A stretch of DNA of 64,000 bases, taken from contig NZ_VJYI01000016.1 in assembly GCF_008065375.1 (NCBI RefSeq), forward strand, positions 62,001 through 126,000, written 5' to 3'. The position numbers were made by a program, and so were the translations under genes. The first letter of the stretch is position 1. Each line of letters begins with the position of its first letter. Positions 17,416-25,393 of the stretch are shown here, one piece after another. The stretch is from Nonomuraea sp. SYSU D8015 (GTDB lineage Bacteria; Actinomycetota; Actinomycetes; Streptosporangiales; Streptosporangiaceae). The notes under the pieces are model-generated. The model was not told the DNA's origin, searched no databases, and worked only from the letters and a program-made list of their open reading frames with translations.

Positions 17416-17537
17416 ACGGCCGCAAAAGCAGCAGCTCAGACGCGGAAACCTCGTTTAACTGACGCTTATCCCCGCCGTGGTCGGATGGAGCCGGGTACTG
17501 TGCGCCTTTTCCGGCACAGAGAAAGAGGAGATGACCC

Positions 17538-18059
17538 GTGGCCGCGTCACTACCGCTACCCAACGCCAGACCGGCGATACCCTGGGTGACGACCGTCGCC
17601 CGGCTGGTTCTGGGCGGGGTGCTGATCGCGGCGGGCGCGCTGAAGATCGGCAACCCGTCCGACTCGGTCGTGGCGGTCAAGGCATACCAGCTGCTGCCCG
17701 ACTCGATCGCCGTCCCGGTGGGCCACGTCCTGCCGATCCTGGAGATCGTCGTCGGCGTGCTGCTGGTCGTCGGTCTGCTGACCAGGGCGGCCGCCGTGAT
17801 CGCGGGGCTGCTCATGGTGGCGTTCGTGTTCGGCATCGCCTGGGCATGGGCGAACGGCCTGCGGATCGACTGCGGCTGTTTCGGCGGCGGCGGCCAGCTG
17901 GGAGAGGGACAGGAGCCGACCTACCTGCTCGACATCCTGCGCGACTTCGGCCTCGTGCTGCTCGCCGCCTGGACCGTCCGTTTCCCGCCGGGCCGTTTCG
18001 CGCTCGACGGCGCCCTCGGGCTGGGGGGCGACAGTGCTGACGAGGAGGAGGACGAGTGA
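17538..18059 (+). CDS. MauE/DoxX-family redox-associated membrane protein
   Basis: 173 residues from GTG, with GAGGAG upstream. Four helices typical of MauE/DoxX proteins: LVLGGVLIAAGALKIG, LPILEIVVGVLLVVGLL, AAVIAGLLMVAFVFGIAWAWA and FGLVLLAAWTV, with the conserved DCGCFGG motif in the loop after helix 3. The C-terminus is acidic (DSADEEEDE). MauE-like proteins are thought to shuttle electrons across the membrane to thioredoxin-fold partners. The next gene overlaps its stop by one base and encodes such a partner, so the two probably form an oxidative or reductive folding pair. Confidence 0.88.
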   Translation: MAASLPLPNARPAIPWVTTVARLVLGGVLIAAGALKIGNPSDSVVAVKAYQLLPDSIAVPVGHVLPILEIVVGVLLVVGLLTRAAAVIAGLLMVAFVFGIAWAWANGLRIDCGCFGGGGQLGEGQEPTYLLDILRDFGLVLLAAWTVRFPPGRFALDGALGLGGDSADEEEDE

Positions 18060-18835
18060 TGAGCAAGGGCAACCGTACGAAGTCGCCGGGGTCGGCGAAG
18101 TCGAGGAGCGCGCGCGAGAAGATCAAGGAGCAGCAGGCCGCCGCACGGGCGCGTGACAAGCGCAAGCGGGTGGTGACGTACGTGACCGCGGGCGCGGTCG
18201 CGGTGGCCGCGGTCGGGCTCGGCTGGTGGTACGCGGCCAGCACGTCCCGCTCGGAGGAGGCCACGGCCGCCCTCGCGCCGGTCACCGTGCAGGCCGACGG
18301 CAGCGTCGTCATGGCCAAGGCCGGCGTCACCGCGCCGGTGGTCGACATCTACGAGGACTTCCAGTGCCCGGCCTGCAAGGAGGCCGAGCGCGTGAGCGGG
18401 CCGACGTTCAAGAACCTCGCCGCCGAGGGCAAGGCCAAGGTCGTCTACCACCCCATCACGATCTTCTCGCAGGAGCCGCTCAGGTCCAACTCCGTGCGCG
18501 CGGGCAACGCCGTCCGGTGCATCGCGGACGGCAAGCAGTGGATGGCCTTCCACGACCTGCTCTTCCAGAACCAGCCGCCCGAGGGCGTCGAGGGCTTCAA
18601 GACCGACGAGCTCCTGCAGTGGGGCAAGCAGGCCGGGGTGACCGCGCCGGACTTCCAGCAGTGCGTCACTTCCCAGAAGAACGCCCAGGCCCAGCTCGAC
18701 TACAGCAAGAAAATCAGCGACGCGCAGAAGCTGACCCATACGCCGACGGTGAAGTTGAACGGCACAGAAATAGACAATGCGGTCCTCTTCAGCCCCTCGC
18801 AACTTCGCGATGAGATTACGGAGGCGGCTAAGTAG
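18059..18835 (+). CDS. Membrane-anchored DsbA-family thiol oxidoreductase
   Basis: 258 residues, ATG at 18059 in a TGATG overlap with the MauE-like gene (GTG at 18056 is an alternative). A Lys/Arg-rich cytoplasmic N-terminus (KSRSAREKIKEQQ) leads to one transmembrane segment (VVTYVTAGAVAVAAVGLGW), then an extracytoplasmic thioredoxin fold. The active site is FQCPACKE (Cys about 103 and 106), with a HTPTVKLNG cis-Pro loop near the C-terminus. This is the usual architecture of actinobacterial DsbA-like proteins. It likely oxidises or isomerises disulfides in exported proteins, drawing electrons through the MauE-like partner. Confidence 0.9.
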   Translation: MSKGNRTKSPGSAKSRSAREKIKEQQAAARARDKRKRVVTYVTAGAVAVAAVGLGWWYAASTSRSEEATAALAPVTVQADGSVVMAKAGVTAPVVDIYEDFQCPACKEAERVSGPTFKNLAAEGKAKVVYHPITIFSQEPLRSNSVRAGNAVRCIADGKQWMAFHDLLFQNQPPEGVEGFKTDELLQWGKQAGVTAPDFQQCVTSQKNAQAQLDYSKKISDAQKLTHTPTVKLNGTEIDNAVLFSPSQLRDEITEAAK

Positions 18836-18861
18836 GCTCGCTTCCGCTACCCTCACCTGAC

Positions 18862-20052
18862 ATGCCCCTTCTCTCGATTCCCAGCCCTTCGCAGGGGGTC
18901 TGGTATCTCGGAGTCATCCCGATCCGGGCTTATGCACTCTGCATCGTGCTCGGCGTCATCGTCGCCGTCTGGCTGAGCGAGCGGCGCTGGCGCGCCCGCG
19001 GCGGCCAGAAGGGGACGATCATTGACATCGCGGTCCCCGCGGTCATCTTCGGCCTGATCGGCGGCCGCCTCTACCACGTCATCACCGACTGGCAGACCTA
19101 CTTCGGCAGCCGCGCGATCAAGGAGCCCATCCAGGCGCTGTTCATCTGGGAGGGCGGCCTGGGCATCTGGGGCGCGATCGCGCTCGGCGCCGTCGGCGTC
19201 CTGTGGGCCGTGCGCAAGCGCGGCATCTCCTTCAGCGCCGTCGCCGACACGGTCGCCCCCGGCATCGCCTTCGCGCAGGCCATCGGCCGGTGGGGCAACT
19301 GGTTCAACCAGGAGCTCTACGGCTCGCCCACCACGCTCCCGTGGGGCCTGGAGATCGACGTCGACCACGGCGGCGAGCCCGGCGTGCTCTACCACCCGAC
19401 CTTCCTGTACGAGTCCATCTGGGACGTGGCGCTGGGCTTCGTGCTCATCTACGCGGGCCGGCGGTTCGCGCTGCACCACGGGCGGCTGTTCGCCCTCTAC
19501 GTGGCCGGCTACACCCTGGGCCGCTTCTGGATCGAGGGGCTGCGCATCGACCCGGTCGGCGGCGTGGACCACGCGGTCACGTTCCTCGGCATGCGGATCA
19601 ACCAGTGGACGTCGATCGTGCTGTTCGTCGGGGCGCTGATCTACCTCTGGGCGACCAGGCACAAGGAGGGCGTGGAGGTCGTCGTCCCGCCCTCCGACCC
19701 CGTCGCCGACCCGGCCCACCCCGCCGACCAGGCGGACGCCGGGGAAGAGAGCGGCAAGGCGGCCGAGGCGACCGACGGCGAGAAGGAGGAGCCGGATACG
19801 GCCGGGGAGTCCTCCGATACGGCGGAGAAGCCCGGCACGGCAGGGAAGACCGCCTCGGCGGGGGACGAGACCGGCGAGGACGGGAGCTCTGCGGCCGAGA
19901 CCGGCGAGACCGGCGAGACCGGCAGCACGGAATCCGGCACCGCGGTGACCCGAGGCGCGGACGGCGACGAGGCCGCGGGCGACGAGGCCCCGCGTGACGA
20001 GGCCCCGGGCGACAAGGCCGAAGCCGTGACGAAGGAGAAGAACCCCCGATGA
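18862..20052 (+). CDS. lgt: Prolipoprotein diacylglyceryl transferase
   Basis: 396 residues. Seven-helix membrane enzyme that transfers diacylglycerol to the lipobox Cys of prolipoproteins. Signature GRWGNWFNQELYG at about residues 142-154; the conserved YHPTFLYES region and GRFWIEGLRID are present. After the catalytic core (to about residue 275) there is a ~120-residue acidic Ala/Glu/Thr/Gly tail with repeated GETGETG-type units, predicted cytoplasmic and disordered. Such tails occur in actinobacterial Lgt, and this one is long. The stop overlaps the start of the VIT1-like gene (ATGA). Substrates encoded in this window include the LivK-like proteins and the subtilase. Confidence 0.96.
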   Translation: MPLLSIPSPSQGVWYLGVIPIRAYALCIVLGVIVAVWLSERRWRARGGQKGTIIDIAVPAVIFGLIGGRLYHVITDWQTYFGSRAIKEPIQALFIWEGGLGIWGAIALGAVGVLWAVRKRGISFSAVADTVAPGIAFAQAIGRWGNWFNQELYGSPTTLPWGLEIDVDHGGEPGVLYHPTFLYESIWDVALGFVLIYAGRRFALHHGRLFALYVAGYTLGRFWIEGLRIDPVGGVDHAVTFLGMRINQWTSIVLFVGALIYLWATRHKEGVEVVVPPSDPVADPAHPADQADAGEESGKAAEATDGEKEEPDTAGESSDTAEKPGTAGKTASAGDETGEDGSSAAETGETGETGSTESGTAVTRGADGDEAAGDEAPRDEAPGDKAEAVTKEKNPR

Positions 20053-20753
20053 GTGATCGCGCGGAGGGCCACCACCAGCATCGCGACGTCACAGGAGGCT
20101 GGTTGCGGCCCTCGGTGTTCGGCGCGATGGACGGCCTGGTGTCGAACTTCGCGCTCATCGCGGGTGTCGCGGGCGGCACGACCAACACCAAGGTCATCGC
20201 CCTCGGCGGCGTCGCCGGGATGGTCGGCGGAGGCCTGTCCATGGCGGCAGGCGAATACGTGTCGGTGGCCAGCCAGCGCGAGCTCGCCCAGGCCGAGATC
20301 GCCGTCGAGCGGCGCGAGCTCGACCGCCACCCCGAAGACGAGCGGGCCGAGCTGGCCCAGACCTTCGTCGACAAGGGCGTCGAGCCGGAACTGGCCGCCG
20401 AGGTAGCCAGGCAGATCTCCCAGAACCCCGACCGGGCGCTGGAGGTCCACTCCAAGACCGAGCTGGGCGTCGCCCCCGGCGAACTGCCGTCGCCGATGGT
20501 GGCCGCGGTGTCGTCGTTCCTGTGTTTCTCGTTGGGGGCGGTGTTGCCGCTGCTGCCGTATGTGCTCGGGTCCGAGGGGCTGATGGCGTCGGCGGTGACG
20601 TCGTGCGTGGCGCTGTTCGCGGCGGGCGCGATCGTGTCGGCCGTGACGGCGTGTAGCTGGTGGTATTCCGGGTTGCGGCAGCTCGTGGTGGGGGCGGTGG
20701 CGGCCGCGGTCACCTTCGGCGTGGGGAACCTGATCGGGGCGTCGAGGCTGTGA
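20049..20753 (+). CDS. VIT1/CCC1-family transporter
   Basis: 234 residues with an ATGA overlap to lgt. The first segment SVFGAMDGLVSNFALIAGVAGG and the next helix MVGGGLSMAAGEYVSVASQRE match the VIT1/CCC1 family of iron/manganese transporters. The loop after helix 2 is rich in Glu/Gln/Arg (ERRELDRHPEDERAEL), which in the family carries metal-binding Glu residues. Three further helices follow (SFLCFSLGAVLPLLPYVLG and others). It most probably moves Fe or Mn out of the cytoplasm. The next gene starts on its stop codon (TGATG). Confidence 0.9.
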   Translation: MSDRAEGHHQHRDVTGGWLRPSVFGAMDGLVSNFALIAGVAGGTTNTKVIALGGVAGMVGGGLSMAAGEYVSVASQRELAQAEIAVERRELDRHPEDERAELAQTFVDKGVEPELAAEVARQISQNPDRALEVHSKTELGVAPGELPSPMVAAVSSFLCFSLGAVLPLLPYVLGSEGLMASAVTSCVALFAAGAIVSAVTACSWWYSGLRQLVVGAVAAAVTFGVGNLIGASRL

Positions 20754-22561
20754 TGGCCCGGAGACGAGCCGGTTCCCGCCCCAAGAACGGGCGCCCGAAC
20801 CCTGGCACGGAGGACGCGGGGCCGCTCGGTGGCGGCTCCGCCGGAGGTGGCCCTGCCGGTGGCGGCACCGGCCCTGGCGGCGGCTGGCCCGCGTCTGACG
20901 CGTATGGCCGTGGTGTGACCGGTGGTCCTCAGCCGTCCGTGGGCAGGCATGGCGCGGGCGCGGGCGGTGGCGCCCAGCCTGTGGAGGGAGCGTACGGCGG
21001 CGGTCCTGCGCCGGTGCCGGGTTCGTACGGCGGCGGGACCGTCACCGGTCCTCAGTCGGCGACCGGTTCGAATGGGGGCTTTGCCGGAGGCGCACAGGCG
21101 CCCGGCAGCGGCGTCGCCGGTGGTGCGCAGGCGTCACTCGGCCCGCCTGACGACGGGCGGCCGGTGGCCGGATCGGACGGAGCCGGCCCGTCGGGGAGGT
21201 CGCGTGGGCGCCGCTCGTCGGAGGGCAGGCGTGGCAGCCGGTCCGCGGCGGGTGGGCGCGGCGACGGACGGGCACCCGCAGGCATCGAAGGCGACGGCCG
21301 GCACGTCGCGGACGCCGACGGAGCCCACCGGTCGGCGACCGGCACCGACCACCAGGGATGGACGGTGGCCGCGGGGCCGATGCCGCATCCCGATCAGGGC
21401 GGCTTCTCATCGGCCGAATCCGGTCAGAGCCATCTCTCACCTGCGGACGCGGGCGAGAGCGGCCGGCCGGCATCGGGTGTCGGCAGGCGTGGCCGGTCCC
21501 GGTCACGGTCTGGCGAGGACGGCCGCCGGTCACGGTCTGGCGAGGACAGCCGCCGGTCAGTGGCGGAGCCGGATGACAGCGCGTGGGCGGCCGGAGCCGT
21601 CGACGACGGCGGTCTGACGACGCCCGGTGCCCGTGAGAGCGGGCAGTCTGCCCGTGGGACTGGTGAGAGGGAGCGGCCGGCCGGTGAGGGCGGGCGGTCC
21701 GCGCGTGGGACCGGTGAGAGCGAGCGGCCGGCCGGTGAGAGCGCGCCAGAGGCGGTGGTCGTCTCCCGCAAGCGGCGCCGTACCCCGCGTTCCGACTGGC
21801 AGTTCCCGTTGCTCACGGATTGGGGTCTCCGACCGGAGCAGCAGCGGCTGATCGTCATCATCGCCACGGTCGTCGGCGTGCTGGCGGGTGCGGGCGGGCT
21901 GGTCGCCGTGTTGGGGTCGATCGGCACGTACTCGCCGGAGCGGCATGCCAGCGCCGCCGTGGTGGGACCCGATGTGACCTTGCCGCAGGTGTTCCGCGGG
22001 TGGGGCTCGCCCAAGCTGTTCGACCCCATCTCCGACAGGACGAAGGACGGCCGGGCGCTCACCGAGAAGGAGGTGTTCGGGCAGAGCGAGCTGGCGGTCT
22101 CCAAGAAACTCAAGCTCAAGCTCGTCGCCAAGCAGCTCGACGCCGACTGCTCGGCCGCGTTGTGGGGGGAGGGCGTGCTGGAGCAGCTCGCCGAGACCGG
22201 ATGCACCCAGGTCGCCCGCGGCCTCTACTCCAGCTCCGACGGCCGTTACGTCGGCCAGTACACCCTGCTCAACCTCAAGGACGGCAAGTCGGCCGCCGAG
22301 CTGGTCGAATCGTTGAAGACCCTTTACCGAGGCGGCTGGGTACGCCCCCTGAGCTCGTCCAAGGCCGCCTTCCCCGCGGGTGGCTACTCGGAGGCGGGCG
22401 GTTACGCCCTCGGCCACTACGTCGGCCTGGTGTGGCTCGGCAGGGTCGACGGCACGGAGCCCGGCCCCAAGGACGACTTCGTCTCGCTCACCCTGGCGCT
22501 GCGCGGTGCGGAGAAGGCCGTCTACCGCCGCGTCGTCTCCATCACGGGACCGTCCTCCTGA
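20753..22561 (+). CDS. Membrane-anchored protein with Gly/Arg-rich cytoplasmic region and unknown C-terminal domain
   Basis: 602 residues; start ATG at 20753 in a TGATG overlap with the VIT1-like gene. Residues 1-350 are low-complexity: Gly/Ala-rich, then Arg/Gly/Asp/Ser-rich with repeats such as RSRSGEDGRRSRSGED and SARGTGERERPAGE. One transmembrane helix follows (IVIIATVVGVLAGAGGLVAVLG, about residues 363-384), then a ~200-residue extracytoplasmic domain. That domain has two Cys (DADCSAALWGE and ETGCTQVARG) and a YVGQYTLLNLKDGKSAAEL segment. The same domain, shorter, is the main part of the protein at 22728. I do not recognise the family. Confidence 0.72.
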   Translation: MARRRAGSRPKNGRPNPGTEDAGPLGGGSAGGGPAGGGTGPGGGWPASDAYGRGVTGGPQPSVGRHGAGAGGGAQPVEGAYGGGPAPVPGSYGGGTVTGPQSATGSNGGFAGGAQAPGSGVAGGAQASLGPPDDGRPVAGSDGAGPSGRSRGRRSSEGRRGSRSAAGGRGDGRAPAGIEGDGRHVADADGAHRSATGTDHQGWTVAAGPMPHPDQGGFSSAESGQSHLSPADAGESGRPASGVGRRGRSRSRSGEDGRRSRSGEDSRRSVAEPDDSAWAAGAVDDGGLTTPGARESGQSARGTGERERPAGEGGRSARGTGESERPAGESAPEAVVVSRKRRRTPRSDWQFPLLTDWGLRPEQQRLIVIIATVVGVLAGAGGLVAVLGSIGTYSPERHASAAVVGPDVTLPQVFRGWGSPKLFDPISDRTKDGRALTEKEVFGQSELAVSKKLKLKLVAKQLDADCSAALWGEGVLEQLAETGCTQVARGLYSSSDGRYVGQYTLLNLKDGKSAAELVESLKTLYRGGWVRPLSSSKAAFPAGGYSEAGGYALGHYVGLVWLGRVDGTEPGPKDDFVSLTLALRGAEKAVYRRVVSITGPSS

Positions 22562-22728
22562 TGCCCGCCGCCCCGCCGAGTGTCCGCCGTCGCCGTGTCG
22601 TCGTCCCGGCACGCGCCCGAGGCTCCAGGCGCGCCTGTGTGGTCCCCGGGGTGGGTGTCGTGCCGGGGCCGCGAGCGGCTGTTGAGCGTGTCCACAATGT
22701 CGTCACCAGCAGGGGAGCGGCCCGCTGA
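22561..22728 (+). CDS. Possible 55-residue Arg-rich coupled ORF
   Basis: An ORF that begins on the stop of the preceding gene (TGATG at 22559) and ends on the start of the next (TGATG at 22726), giving MPAAPPSVRRRRVVV...VTSRGAAR. The double coupling is suggestive. The third-position G/C content I count (about three quarters) is lower than in neighbouring genes, and no domain or helix is evident. It may be a real small basic protein, a device carrying ribosomes between the two paralogous genes, or chance. Confidence 0.3.
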   Translation: MPAAPPSVRRRRVVVPARARGSRRACVVPGVGVVPGPRAAVERVHNVVTSRGAAR

Positions 22729-23315
22729 TGTCCCGACGTGTCGTCATCTCCGTCGTGGTCGCCAACGTGATGGTCATCGCCGTGGTCGGATGGCTGTGGC
22801 TGCGGCCCGACGATCCCCGGCCCGGCGCGTTCCACGGCGAGTCCACGTCCGCGTTCTACGCGGCCATCGACAACCGCCAGAACGACTCCGCCCCGCTGAC
22901 CCTGCAGGAGGTCTTCACCCCTGCCGTCCAGACCCTGGGCACCATGCGTTTGGACTCCACGCAGGAGTTCACCGACTGCGACGAGGTCCTCTGGGGCGCC
23001 TCCGCCACGGGGTGCACGCAGGCGCTGCAGGGCACGTACAAGGGGGACACGATGGCGGGGCAGTTCGTCATCTTCAACCTGAGCGACGGGCGGGCGGCCG
23101 ACGCGCTGGTGGCGGCGCTGGGCAAGGACGGGTTCATCCGGCAGGGGATCATGTTCGACGCCGCCGGGAGCCGTGCCCAGGCGCGCGCCATGGGCCATTA
23201 CGTGACGGTGAGCTGGGCCGGCGGTCCGGCGCCCGCCCAGGAGTTGGTCGCCGCGCTGGTCGCACTGGACAGCCTCGGACGGGTGGTCCAGGGACGCATC
23301 GTCGCCGCGACCTGA
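22728..23315 (+). CDS. Membrane-anchored paralogue of the unknown domain in the 20753 gene
   Basis: 195 residues. One N-terminal transmembrane anchor (VVISVVVANVMVIAVVGWLWL), then an extracytoplasmic domain aligned by eye with the C-terminal domain of the 20753 protein. Shared landmarks: LTLQEVF / LTEKEVF, TDCDEVLWG / ADCSAALWG, GCTQALQGTY / GCTQVARGLY, GQFVIFNLSDGRAADAL / GQYTLLNLKDGKSAAEL, and AMGHYVTVSWAG / ALGHYVGLVWLG. The two conserved Cys could form a disulfide outside the cell, perhaps made by the DsbA-like protein upstream. Function unknown. Confidence 0.7.
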   Translation: MSRRVVISVVVANVMVIAVVGWLWLRPDDPRPGAFHGESTSAFYAAIDNRQNDSAPLTLQEVFTPAVQTLGTMRLDSTQEFTDCDEVLWGASATGCTQALQGTYKGDTMAGQFVIFNLSDGRAADALVAALGKDGFIRQGIMFDAAGSRAQARAMGHYVTVSWAGGPAPAQELVAALVALDSLGRVVQGRIVAAT

Positions 23316-23803
23316 CCTGCCTGCCTGGATCTCGGCGGACTGACCTGAGCGCGGCGGGCGAGGGCGTCGCCGGGGTCGGACTGGACTCCGCCGGGCGGGG
23401 CCATTGGGCCGCAGAATTGGATCGCCGTGCCCGCCCTCAGGCGATGGGACGGAAGAAAGGGCGGCCGCACGTCAGCGCCCCTCGATCGGTGGCTCCGCGG
23501 GAGGTGTGGAGGTCTGCCGTGGATCCTGATCCGAGTGTGGGATGGGGCCGACCGCGGCCTCGGGCCGCACGTCCGCGCACCGTCGGATCGGACTGGGAGG
23601 CCGGTGTGAGGGTGTGCCTCCGGTCGGTGCGGTGCGCTGTGGCGGTTCAGGGGATCGTCTTCCTTGAACCCGGGCCGGCGGCGTGTCGCCCGGGGAGCGG
23701 TCGCCTGCCCCGGGGTGTGTCCGGCCTGGTCATCAGGCCGTTGTGACGCGTTCTCAGCGTGTGCTGGTATACGGGCCCGGAGCCGTCGTCGTGAGGAAGG
23801 CGC
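23316..23803. other. Gene-free stretch between convergent genes
   Basis: No supported coding sequence. The short ORFs on both strands are Arg/Gly/Pro-rich translations without family signals. No clear terminator hairpin was found. The region separates the 22728 gene from the convergent bpsA-like gene. Confidence 0.5.
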
Positions 23804-25393
23804 TCAGGTTGTGGTGGTGAGGGCCGTGACCGTTGTCGCGACCGCGTCCGGGAGGGCCGCCAGGCGGTGGAGTGGGGCCTCCAGCGGGGTGAGGTCGTCC
23901 GACCACGGGGCCGCCTCCCGGATGAGGATGCGCGCCTCGTTCTTGGTGAGCGCGCCACCCTGGGCGCGGGCCACCGCGATGAGGCCCTCCCGCCAGGTGT
24001 TGGCCAGCTTGGCGTGGCCGTTGTCCAGGATCCTGCGCAACACACCCGGCGCGTCGCCCTCCGGCTGCGGGAGGCGTACGGCGTCGAGGGCGAAGGCGTC
24101 GGCGCTCGGTTTGTAGACGGTGGTCAGCACGTCGGGCAGAGGCGGAAGGCCGGTTCCGAGGACGCGTACGTGCGCGGCCCGGGTGGCCAGGAGCAGGCGG
24201 GGGAGCGCGGCCTCCAGACCTGGGGGTACGGAGATCGCCACCCGGTCCGCGGTGGCGGCGTACGGCTTGGCCAGCCACGTCGAGAGCTTGACCCGGGGCT
24301 GGCGGAGCTCCTTGGGCCAGTCGCCCACCAGGAGGTCGGGGTCGAAGTCGGCCGGAAGTCCAGGGACGGCCTCCGGACCGGAACCGGGCGTGGAAGGAAG
24401 GGGTGTTCCCGGGGCTGAGAGGGCGGTATGGGCCGATTCGACGGATTGAGGGCCCTGGGTATAGATGGCGGTCGTCAGGCGGCTCAGACGCGACGTCGCG
24501 GCCGGGCGGGTCTTGGTGGTGGGGCGCAGGATGTACAGGTCAGCGGCCGATCCGATGGCCTCCGCGCCGAAGTAGCGGTTGAAGTCGGGATAGATCGCCT
24601 CGTACGCGAGGTTGAGCTCCGACAGCGCCTGCTGCACCTTGAACGCGAGCATCGGCGTGCGCTCGCTCGCCCCGTACGCCAGCAGCACCCGGCCCTCGTC
24701 CGTCAGGCCCTCCACGGCGCGCGCCACGAACAGGCCGATGCCCTCCGGTGTGTACGGGGGGTCGGTGAGCGCCAGGTCGTGGTGCCGGGCCGAGGCCGGG
24801 AGGCCGAGCCGCAGGTCGGCCCAGCGGGTGCGGACGCCGAGGTCCTGGTCGTCGATGTAGGCCAGGATGCGGTCGTCGATGTCGACGACGGTGACGTCGG
24901 TTTCGGGGTGGACGAGCTTGACGGCCAGGGACGTGAGGTCGTGGTCGCCGACGCAGAGCAGCCGCGTGCCGGGGAGCCAGAAGCGGGCGCCGAGCAGGAG
25001 CGCCCGGCGCAGCACCGTCTCCGGGGTGGCCGCGACGTGGTCGAGCACGTGGCGGGCGCGCGGGGCGGCGGCGACGAGCTCGGTGAGGCGGTCGAGCACG
25101 TGGGAGTAGTGGGGGACCAGGTGGGCCACCGGATCCTCGGGAGGCGGCGCCACCGCGAAGAGGTCCTGGTAGTCGGGCGCGTGGGTCGGCGGCACCCGGA
25201 AGCGGTCTCCCGTGCGGTCGAGGGGGAGCTCGCGGAGCAGGGTCTCGATGGTGCGCCGTGACGTGGCGGTCGCTCTGACGAGGTCGGCGAGGGTCCACCA
25301 CTGGCCGTCGCACAGGAGCGTCAGGGCGTGGCGCAGCCGCCTGCTGTCTGCCCCGGCCGCGTCGAGCAGCCGCTCCACCCCGTCACGCTCCAT
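23804..25393 (-). CDS. BpsA-like branched-chain polyamine synthase family protein
   Basis: 529 residues. An N-terminal winged helix (residues 1-70, LADLVRATATSRRTIETLLREL) precedes an aminopropyltransferase Rossmann domain. That domain has GTRLLCVGDHDLTSLA (about residues 142-157), VTVVDIDDRILAYI and the DPPYTPEGIGLF motif (from residue 211). Archaeal and thermophile BpsA, N4-bis(aminopropyl)spermidine synthase, carries a GDDD motif that helps bind the amine substrate; here it reads G-D-H-D. The C-terminal ~200 residues, after a Ser/Pro/Thr linker, are typical of actinobacterial homologues and of unknown role. Actual activity in mesophilic actinobacteria is uncertain, and the altered motif adds doubt. 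Confidence 0.75.
   Translation of the reverse strand: MERDGVERLLDAAGADSRRLRHALTLLCDGQWWTLADLVRATATSRRTIETLLRELPLDRTGDRFRVPPTHAPDYQDLFAVAPPPEDPVAHLVPHYSHVLDRLTELVAAAPRARHVLDHVAATPETVLRRALLLGARFWLPGTRLLCVGDHDLTSLAVKLVHPETDVTVVDIDDRILAYIDDQDLGVRTRWADLRLGLPASARHHDLALTDPPYTPEGIGLFVARAVEGLTDEGRVLLAYGASERTPMLAFKVQQALSELNLAYEAIYPDFNRYFGAEAIGSAADLYILRPTTKTRPAATSRLSRLTTAIYTQGPQSVESAHTALSAPGTPLPSTPGSGPEAVPGLPADFDPDLLVGDWPKELRQPRVKLSTWLAKPYAATADRVAISVPPGLEAALPRLLLATRAAHVRVLGTGLPPLPDVLTTVYKPSADAFALDAVRLPQPEGDAPGVLRRILDNGHAKLANTWREGLIAVARAQGGALTKNEARILIREAAPWSDDLTPLEAPLHRLAALPDAVATTVTALTTTT

Noticed and set aside
23316..23803. Small plus-strand ORF near 23427-23609
   Set aside because: 60 codons of Arg/Gly/Trp-rich sequence without start context or similarity to any pattern I know.
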